Source of the DNA: Colwellia sp. MB3u-41
GTDB lineage: Bacteria > Pseudomonadota > Gammaproteobacteria > Enterobacterales > Alteromonadaceae
DNA length: 64,000 nt
Direction: 5' to 3'
Assembly (NCBI RefSeq): GCF_014076845.1
Contig: NZ_JACGUT010000082.1
Coordinates: forward strand, 62,001 to 126,000
Position numbers and translations under genes: made by a program. This document shows, one piece after another, positions 57,745 through 64,000 of this stretch (positions are counted from its first letter, which is position 1; each line of letters begins with the position of its first letter). The notes beneath the pieces were generated by a model. That model worked only from the letters and a program-made list of their open reading frames with translations. It searched no databases and was not told where the DNA came from.

Positions 57745-60700
57745 CTAAGCTTGCTCTAAAGTTTGATGAGTGGGTTTCACACCTATTAATTCCTTTAGTC
57801 GCTCAACAATTAAGTAGTTCACTGGCACTAAAATCAATGTAATAAAAGTCGCAAACAAGATACCAAAACCAAGAGAAATAGCCATTGGAATAAGAAACTG
57901 TGCTTGTGTTGATTGCTCAAAAAGTAACGGCATTAAGCCAATAAAAGTGGTTAAGCTCGTTAACATCACCGGACGAAAACGCGAAGCCCCCGCGGTAAGC
58001 ACCGACTCCATCAGTTTTATCCCCTCTGATCGCTTTTTATTAATAAAGTCAACTAACACTAGAGAGTCATTTACCACAACACCAATGAGTGCCAACATCC
58101 CCAGCAAACTCATAATAGTTAACTCCATACCCATTATCCAATGACCTATTACCGCGCCTATCATGCCAAAAGGAATAACACTCATAACAATAAGGGGCTG
58201 TATGTAAGATTTAAATGGAATAGCCAGTAAGGCATAAATAATGAAGAAAACAAAGAGTAATGCCCAAGCTAACGAACCAAAAGATTCACGTTGCTCTTTC
58301 GCTTCTCCTTCTAGAGAATGACTGACACCAGGATATTGTAGCAGCAGTTCATCTAAGTAGGTTTTAAGATCAGCCTGTAATATTGTCATGTTGGTATTCT
58401 CTTTTTCAACATCAGCACTAACACTAGCGGTTCTGTAACGATCAATTCTAGAAATAGTTGAAGGACTCTTTCCTGGAATTAACCTAGCCACATGTGCCAG
58501 AGGCACCGAACCACCATTGGGGGTGCCAACAAGAATACTTTCTAAATCAGCGGTCGTTCTTCGTTCATTTAATGGTAGTCGCACCATTACACGTACATCG
58601 TCTCTACCTCTTTGAATACGCTGAACTTGTGATCCAAAAAAAGAACGGCGTACTTCATTAGAGATACTCACTCTGGTTAGCCCCAAAGCTTTGCCTTGCT
58701 CAGTTAACTCAATTTGTAGCTCTTGCTTACCATCTGACAAGCTATCTTCTATATCAAAAACGGTTGGATATGTTGCTAAACGCACCTTAACTTTATCAGT
58801 AATTTCTTTAAGTGAGTCTAATGAACTTGCTTTCAATTGCACTTGAATAGGATTGGATGACCGACCTATTTCAGCTCTAAAAGTCATACTTTCAGCCCCA
58901 GGAATTGGCCCAATCATTTCCCGCCACTCCCGCACTAATTGCGCAGAGCCAATAGATGAGTGCCTAGACTCTGGCGGTGTTATTTCAAAGCGCACACTTC
59001 CTTGATTTGTCGTACCACCTCGACCACCAGTCGTGGCTAAAATATTAATGATGATGCTTTCATTAGTTTCTTCATCAATATATTTAGCACGTAACACTTC
59101 TGCTTTTTCGGTCATTTTTAAGATATGTTTATTGGTTACCTCAAATGGCGAGCCCGCGGGTAAAGTTAATGACGCACGTACAGTTTCACTGGGGATTCTT
59201 GGGAAGAAAATAAATTTAGTCCAGCCACTCATGACCAAGGTAATAATGATTAAGAAAACCCCGACAAAACCAAAAAACGTAGCCGTTTTAAAATTAATCG
59301 CTTTTTGTAATAACGGCTGATAATAACGTAATATTGTACTTTCAAAGCCATCGGCAAAACGTTGTTGAAATTGACTAAATTTAGATGTTTTTGTTTTTTG
59401 ACTACGTAACTTTAAATGCTTTAAATGCGACGGTAAAACAAATTTTGATTCTATTAAGGAAAACAATAATACCGGAATAACAATGACAGGAATTTGTGCA
59501 AACAATGCGCCTCGTGCACCTTCAATAAACGCGAGAGGCAAAAATGCAGCAACGGTGGTTAATACCCCAAAAGTGACTGGAGTTGCCACTTCTTGTGTGC
59601 CTCTAATAGCCGCTTCTTCACCTGAGCTAGCTGTTTTTAAATGGGTATAAATATTTTCTCCGGTGACAATGGCGTCATCCACCACAATACCGAGTACTAA
59701 AATAAAGCCAAACAAACTCATCACATTAAGCGTAATACCAAAAAATGGCATCGCGATAAAAGCGCCCATAAACGAAATAGGAATACCAAGAAATACCCAA
59801 AACGCGATCGATGGGCGTAAAAATAAGCTCAATAATGCGAGGACTAAAATGCCCCCTTGCAGCGCACTTGTTGTTAGCGTGGAAATACGATTTTTCACCA
59901 CTTGGGAATCATCATCCCAATAGCTAAGTTCCACACCTACAGGCACGTTACCTTGTTGTTCATCAATATAGTTTTTTACTGCATCAGCAACATCGATAGC
60001 ACTTTGTGGGCCAATACGGTAAATATCAATAAAGGCTGCTTGTTTGCCATTAAACCTTGTTCTTACCGGAGTTTCTTCAAAAGCGTCGGTGATCAATGCA
60101 ATGTCAGACAAGCGTAAAATAGAACCGTCAGTGTGGGTCTTTATTGCTATCTCAGCAAACTCATCTTTACGATAGGCTTGGCCTTTGGACAACAATAAAA
60201 TATCACCACCTTGTGTTCTTAAATTACCTGCAGAAACGTCAGTGCTAGCATTATTAATTGCAGCTGATACTTGGGCGATAGTTAAGTTATATTGTTGTAA
60301 TTTGTCTTGCGGAATTTCAATAGAAATTTCGTAATTACGTACACCACTCAGTTCAGCCTGGGTAATTGAAGGTACTTTTAACAGCTCGTCACGTACTTTT
60401 TCTGCGTACTCTCGTGTTTCTTTTTCGCCATATATACTCGCGACACTTACCGAAATAACTTCCCGCTTTCGCGTAGCTAGAGAAACAACAGGCTTTTCAG
60501 CCTCTGCTGGGAAAGTGTTAATAGAGTCGACTCGGCTTTTAATGTCAGCCAATACTTCTCGTGCATCATAACCGCTATCAACTTCAATATTAACAGAAGA
60601 TGCCCCCTCAGAAGAGCGACTAGATATTTCTTTAATGCCCTCTAAGTCTTGTATAGCCTCCTCAATACGAATAGAGATACTTTTTTCTACATCTTCGGGT

Positions 60701-60861
60701 GTCGCGCCACGTAATGAAACGTTTACGTTAATACGATCAGAGGCAAATGAGGGAAAAACCTCTACGGGTATCCTTACGGAAAGACTAAACAAACCTAAAA
60801 TCAATATGGTTATTAATAATAGATTCGCCGCTACGTGATTTCGAGCAAACCATGCAATCAT
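57745..60861 (-). CDS. RND-family efflux permease (AcrB/MMPL type)
   Basis: The 1038-residue inner-membrane proton antiporter has the HAE1 layout: a first helix (ANLLLITILILGLFSLSVRIP), a periplasmic loop with VNVSLRGATPEDVEKSISIR, and the TM4 proton-relay Asp pair Asp395/Asp396 (GIVVDDAIVTGENIYT). The second half mirrors this, with LLGMLALIGVVVNDSLVLVD and RFRPVMLTSLTTFIGLMPLL. Substrate cannot be read from sequence. It overlaps the adaptor gene by four bases (ATGA) and is last in a three-gene efflux operon. Confidence 0.94.
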   Translation of the reverse strand: MIAWFARNHVAANLLLITILILGLFSLSVRIPVEVFPSFASDRINVNVSLRGATPEDVEKSISIRIEEAIQDLEGIKEISSRSSEGASSVNIEVDSGYDAREVLADIKSRVDSINTFPAEAEKPVVSLATRKREVISVSVASIYGEKETREYAEKVRDELLKVPSITQAELSGVRNYEISIEIPQDKLQQYNLTIAQVSAAINNASTDVSAGNLRTQGGDILLLSKGQAYRKDEFAEIAIKTHTDGSILRLSDIALITDAFEETPVRTRFNGKQAAFIDIYRIGPQSAIDVADAVKNYIDEQQGNVPVGVELSYWDDDSQVVKNRISTLTTSALQGGILVLALLSLFLRPSIAFWVFLGIPISFMGAFIAMPFFGITLNVMSLFGFILVLGIVVDDAIVTGENIYTHLKTASSGEEAAIRGTQEVATPVTFGVLTTVAAFLPLAFIEGARGALFAQIPVIVIPVLLFSLIESKFVLPSHLKHLKLRSQKTKTSKFSQFQQRFADGFESTILRYYQPLLQKAINFKTATFFGFVGVFLIIITLVMSGWTKFIFFPRIPSETVRASLTLPAGSPFEVTNKHILKMTEKAEVLRAKYIDEETNESIIINILATTGGRGGTTNQGSVRFEITPPESRHSSIGSAQLVREWREMIGPIPGAESMTFRAEIGRSSNPIQVQLKASSLDSLKEITDKVKVRLATYPTVFDIEDSLSDGKQELQIELTEQGKALGLTRVSISNEVRRSFFGSQVQRIQRGRDDVRVMVRLPLNERRTTADLESILVGTPNGGSVPLAHVARLIPGKSPSTISRIDRYRTASVSADVEKENTNMTILQADLKTYLDELLLQYPGVSHSLEGEAKEQRESFGSLAWALLFVFFIIYALLAIPFKSYIQPLIVMSVIPFGMIGAVIGHWIMGMELTIMSLLGMLALIGVVVNDSLVLVDFINKKRSEGIKLMESVLTAGASRFRPVMLTSLTTFIGLMPLLFEQSTQAQFLIPMAISLGFGILFATFITLILVPVNYLIVERLKELIGVKPTHQTLEQA

Positions 60862-62174
60862 TGTGATTCATCCTTTGCTTGTTTAGCTGCTTTACGTTTC
60901 TCTTGTTTTTCTGCTTTACGTTTCGCTATTTTATCTTGTTTTTTTGAACCTTGTTTATTACCTTGGCTTGACACACTGCCTTCAATGGCAACAGGCGTTC
61001 CTGAACTTACTTGACCTAACGACGTTAGCACCAACTCGTCACCAGCAACGAGCCCAGACTCAACAATTGACTGTTTACCATTTTGCCAACCGAGAGTAAC
61101 TTCTTTACGCATCAACAAGCCCTTTTCTACCGTATAGACATAACTGCCTTGATAAATAGCACTGCTAGGTATAACCAACGAATGACTTAATGCTTTACCT
61201 TCAATTTCAGCGGTAACATATTGGCCTATTTTTATCAGTGATCCATCAGAAGTTTTTGCGTCATAGGGGCGATTAATTTGTGCAACGACATAAAGTTGCT
61301 GCGACTGCTCATCAATAGCACTTTCTGTGCGAATAATTTTACCATTCCACGATTGATGTCCAATTAGGTCAGAGGTTAATTTTACGTCATTTTTACGGCC
61401 CTGTTCGCCAATATCACGATACACTTCAGGTAAGTTCATCAGGGCAAGATCTTTATTTTGAATCGGGAGTCTAATTTCTACATAATCGACAGCAAAAATG
61501 GTTGCAAGTTGACTATTGCTTGAGACAACTTGACCAATACCAACTTGTTTTTTTAGAATTCGCCCAGCATAAGGGGCAACGATTGCCGTACGCTCGAGTG
61601 ATAACCTTGCTTTATCTAATTGTGCTTGAGCAGAAAGCATTTTTGCTTTTGCAGATTCAAGCTGCGGCTGTCTTAGCACAAGCACATTAGCCGTTTTACC
61701 ATTTCCTAAACGTTGCCAGTCGGCTTGAGCTTGTTGCACTCGAGCTTTTTCTTCAAGTAAGACTTGGTTGGCAGACAAAAGGTTTGCTTGAGAGACTTTA
61801 ACTTCCGACAGGTAATCTCTATCATCAAGTTGAACTAATACATCGCCTTTTTCAAAAAATCCACCATCACGAAATTGCTCACTTACCTGGGTAATTTGCC
61901 CTGAAACTTGTGAAAAAAGTATACTTTCAGTACGAGGTTTTACCGTACCAAAACTTTCTACCATCACTTGATAACTTTCTGGTACTAAAATTTTTGTTTC
62001 AACGGTCATCTGGGGTGCTTTCGAGGGTTTAAAGCGTTTTGATTGTGGCGGATTATTAAAAATCAAAGTAACTAACAGCAGTGTCACACCAATAATTGCA
62101 GCTAAGAGTATCAGTTTTTTCTTTCTACTTGGTTTTTGAACTGTTGCATGATTTAGAGAAGAATGTGAAGACAT
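60858..62174 (-). CDS. RND periplasmic adaptor (membrane-fusion protein)
   Basis: The 438-residue adaptor has an N-terminal membrane anchor (KKLILLAAIIGVTLLLVTLI), a lipoyl-type half motif VSEQFRDGGFFEKGDVLVQL, an alpha-hairpin (KAKMLSAQAQLDKARLSLER), then TAIVAPYAGRILKKQVGIGQ. It links the RND permease to the outer-membrane channel. Odd feature: a highly charged Lys/Glu/Ala tail of about 30 residues (QDKIAKRKAEKQEKRKAAKQ). Starts two bases after the stop of the channel gene. Confidence 0.92.
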   Translation of the reverse strand: MSSHSSLNHATVQKPSRKKKLILLAAIIGVTLLLVTLIFNNPPQSKRFKPSKAPQMTVETKILVPESYQVMVESFGTVKPRTESILFSQVSGQITQVSEQFRDGGFFEKGDVLVQLDDRDYLSEVKVSQANLLSANQVLLEEKARVQQAQADWQRLGNGKTANVLVLRQPQLESAKAKMLSAQAQLDKARLSLERTAIVAPYAGRILKKQVGIGQVVSSNSQLATIFAVDYVEIRLPIQNKDLALMNLPEVYRDIGEQGRKNDVKLTSDLIGHQSWNGKIIRTESAIDEQSQQLYVVAQINRPYDAKTSDGSLIKIGQYVTAEIEGKALSHSLVIPSSAIYQGSYVYTVEKGLLMRKEVTLGWQNGKQSIVESGLVAGDELVLTSLGQVSSGTPVAIEGSVSSQGNKQGSKKQDKIAKRKAEKQEKRKAAKQAKDESQ

Positions 62175-62176
62175 AA

Positions 62177-63601
62177 TTATTTAGCCTTTGTATAAGTAGT
62201 AGTGACAGTTTTTTCAGACACAGTGAAGTCGCCACCGAGTGCTAAGTGAAGCTGTATTCGATTGGCAATTAAGCGATTTTTAATTTTGATCAGTGTAGTT
62301 TGTGCGTCAAACGAACGCGTTTGAGCATCAAGTACCGTGGTATAATTGACTAGACCACTTTGATATTGTTCAAAAGAAAGTGTAGCGGCAACCTTGGCAT
62401 TTTCTTGTGCTGCCAACATACTTTGATAACTATGCTTTAAGCTTTTCTCTTGTGTTATGGCGTTTTCAACGTCAGTAAAAGCACTATATAAATGATCAAG
62501 GTATTGCTGTTCGTTTTGTTTTAGCGATAAACGTGCTTTCTCTTCATTAGCCGCTAAGCGACCTGCATTAAACAACGGGGCAGAAATATTACCAAGTAAT
62601 GACCAAGCTAACGATGAACCTGAGAGTAAATCATCAATATCAGTTCCACTGTCCCCTAGCGATGCTGTTAAACTCAAACTTGGAAAACGCTGCTTATGTG
62701 CATAAGCAAGGCCGGCATCTTTAGCAAGAAGCTGATACCAGCTTGCTATTAACTCAGGTTTTCTGCTGATAAGTTCTGATGGAAGTCCTAGCGGAATATC
62801 TGAAGTTAATAGCGGTAAATCAGCATCAACTCGTAGCTTTCCTGCGGGGTAATCACCGACTAAACGCTCAAGTTGTCTCACTAACTGCTTTTTTGTAGAT
62901 TTTTGTTCTGAAACACGAGTTAGCTCATTGTTTAATTCATTACGAGTTAAGTAAACATCGAGCGCCTCTCCTAGCCCGCTGTTGTAACCTGACTCAATAA
63001 TATCTAAATTTTGTTGTGAATTGTTAACTCGGCTTTCATACAAGGATAATAGTTTTTCAGCTTCTACCACTGCAAACCAAGTGGTTACTACATTAACAAC
63101 CAATTGCTGCTTACTTTGCTCAAAACGTGACTGCTCAGCCATAAAAGTTAAGTTAGCTTGCTGGTCAGCTGCAGAAAGCTTCCCCCATAAATCAAGCTCA
63201 TAAGTCAAATTCAAATTAACCGAACTTGAATTAGCGTAACTATCATTGTTATTATTTTTATTTCGACCTGAACGCAAAGATAAATCAAGGGACGGCCACA
63301 ACGAACTACCCGAAATAATCAGTTGCTGCTTTTGTATTTCAACATCATACGCTTGAATGCTTAATTGATGATTAGAGGCGAGTGCAGATTTCACTAGCTG
63401 GTGAACTTGTGGACTATCTAATTGATATAACCAATTGTCTTCAACAGGTAACTTTTCATTACTTTGCTGCCAAGTTGTTGGTAAGTTGATATTTTTAATA
63501 TTTTCATCAAGTTCTGAAGTACTAGAGCAAGCTAACAACAGACTTGTTGTTAGGCCAACAATAATACCTTGTTTGACATTCGTTCTCAGACGATTTTCCA
63601 T
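62177..63601 (-). CDS. Outer-membrane efflux lipoprotein (TolC/NodT family)
   Basis: From ATG 63601 the precursor has 474 residues; a TTG frame to 63649 is rejected because this ATG places the signal correctly. The lipobox LLLACSS gives a lipidated outer-membrane factor. Two OEP repeats are visible: LNLTYELDLWGKLSAADQQA with VTTWFAVVEAEKLLSLYE, and WSLLGNISAPLFNAGRLAAN with SAFTDVENAITQEKSL. First gene of the tripartite efflux operon. Confidence 0.92.
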   Translation of the reverse strand: MENRLRTNVKQGIIVGLTTSLLLACSSTSELDENIKNINLPTTWQQSNEKLPVEDNWLYQLDSPQVHQLVKSALASNHQLSIQAYDVEIQKQQLIISGSSLWPSLDLSLRSGRNKNNNNDSYANSSSVNLNLTYELDLWGKLSAADQQANLTFMAEQSRFEQSKQQLVVNVVTTWFAVVEAEKLLSLYESRVNNSQQNLDIIESGYNSGLGEALDVYLTRNELNNELTRVSEQKSTKKQLVRQLERLVGDYPAGKLRVDADLPLLTSDIPLGLPSELISRKPELIASWYQLLAKDAGLAYAHKQRFPSLSLTASLGDSGTDIDDLLSGSSLAWSLLGNISAPLFNAGRLAANEEKARLSLKQNEQQYLDHLYSAFTDVENAITQEKSLKHSYQSMLAAQENAKVAATLSFEQYQSGLVNYTTVLDAQTRSFDAQTTLIKIKNRLIANRIQLHLALGGDFTVSEKTVTTTYTKAK

Positions 63602-63651
63602 AAAATATGAAACCACTACTGCTATTTTTAATGGCTTAATTGTATTCAATA

Positions 63652-63697
63652 ATGATAAAAAATAGTAATGACTTTACAAAAGTTTACTTTCAGTAAA
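63652..63697 (-). promoter_or_regulatory. Possible sigma-70 promoter of the efflux operon with a small palindrome
   Basis: On the minus strand TTGTAA, a 16-base spacer and TATCAT form a plausible -35/-10, about 50 bases before the ATG at 63601. Just upstream lies a TTTAC-N5-GTAAA palindrome (63683-63697) that could be a regulator site. AT-rich sequence makes chance matches likely. Confidence 0.3.
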
Positions 63698-63813
63698 AGT
63701 GTTGCGATGAATAGCAGATATTAAAAGGTGAGTGGTAATTTGTTACGCTATTAACTTAGTGGGTGCAGTAAAGAAAATAAACGTAGATATTGAATTCACT
63801 TAACATAAAACGA

Positions 63814-63843
63814 AAAAAGCCCACAATCACTTGTGGGCTTTTT
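63814..63843 (-). terminator. Terminator after tRNA-Phe
   Basis: AAAAAGCCCACAA (63814-63826) pairs perfectly with TTGTGGGCTTTTT (63831-63843) around a four-base loop. It lies 20 bases after the tRNA 3-prime end on the minus strand. Confidence 0.9.
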
Positions 63844-63863
63844 AGTCTCAATAAAGAGAAATA

Positions 63864-63939
63864 TGGTGCCTTGACCCGGAATCGAACCAGGGACACGAGG
63901 ATTTTCAATCCTCTGCTCTACCGACTGAGCTATCAAGGC
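63864..63939 (-). tRNA. tRNA-Phe (GAA)
   Basis: The minus strand folds as a 76-base tRNA: acceptor GCCTTGA pairs with TCAAGGC, the D-arm has AGCTCAGTCGGTAGAGC, the anticodon loop TTGAAAA gives GAA, and the T-loop is GGTTCGATTCC. The CCA end is encoded. The body is close to E. coli tRNA-Phe as I recall it. Confidence 0.97.
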
Positions 63940-63944
63940 AATTT

Positions 63945-63972
63945 GAATTTCTGGCGAATTTCTGGCGAATTT
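63945..63972. repeat. Short tandem repeat upstream of tRNA-Phe
   Basis: An 11-base unit CTGGCGAATTT occurs twice in a row (63951-63961 and 63962-63972), preceded by a partial copy GAATTT (63945-63950). It adjoins the tRNA 5-prime end, probably in the leader or promoter region. No function is assigned. Confidence 0.7.
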
Positions 63973-64000
63973 CAAAGAAGCGTCATAATATAGGGTAATC

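Overview
The window is an AT-rich gammaproteobacterial chromosome segment. Its polar-flagellum gene order, FlrA/FlrB/FlrC regulators, sigma-54 and sigma-28 promoters, CheV-CheR pair next to flgB and low GC resemble Colwellia or close Alteromonadales relatives. The genus is inferred from style, not from a database match. About 52 kb is one flagellar regulon. No insertion sequence, phage, CRISPR array or rRNA was seen.

Layout. 1-7.0 kb (minus): fliK (cut by the window edge), fliJ, fliI, fliH, fliG, fliF, fliE, with a consensus sigma-54 promoter before fliE. 7.2-11.4 kb (minus): flrC, flrB and flrA; flrBC has its own sigma-54 promoter. 11.6-14.5 kb (plus): a flagellin carrying a zinc metallopeptidase in its central region (flagellinolysin type) behind a sigma-28 promoter, then an unknown 95-residue protein, FliS and a FliT-like protein. 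14.8-27.6 kb (plus): a tightly packed 14-gene operon for a nonulosonic acid (pseudaminic-type) sugar and its modification. It ends at a terminator and faces a Maf/DUF115 flagellin glycosyltransferase on the other strand (27.8-29.8 kb). 30-37.5 kb (minus): fliD, flaG and three more flagellins. 37.7-49.1 kb (minus): flgL, flgK, then flgJ-flgB in two sigma-54 units (flgFGHIJ and flgBCDE). 49.1-51 kb: cheR, cheV. 51.2-52.7 kb (plus): flgA, flgM (clear sigma-28 promoter), flgN. From 53 kb on is non-flagellar: an AsmA-like/DUF2062-like pair, yaaA, talB, a DUF3545-like small protein, a three-gene RND efflux operon and tRNA-Phe.

How it fits together. FlrA with sigma-54 should start fliE-K and flrBC. 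FlrC with sigma-54 should drive the hook and rod operons, flgKL and at least one flagellin. FlgM release should then free sigma-28 for another flagellin, flgM itself and the proteolytic flagellin. The sugar operon supplies a CMP-nonulosonic acid that Maf would attach to flagellins, while FliS and FliT-like chaperones handle subunits.

Most interesting points: the peptidase-bearing flagellin and its unknown small neighbour; the hybrid sugar pathway (PseB/PseC/PseG front end, SpsF-type cytidylyltransferase, NeuB/Leg-type synthase and several non-canonical enzymes); a shared hairpin in the leaders of two flagellin mRNAs; and the different promoter classes of the flagellin genes.
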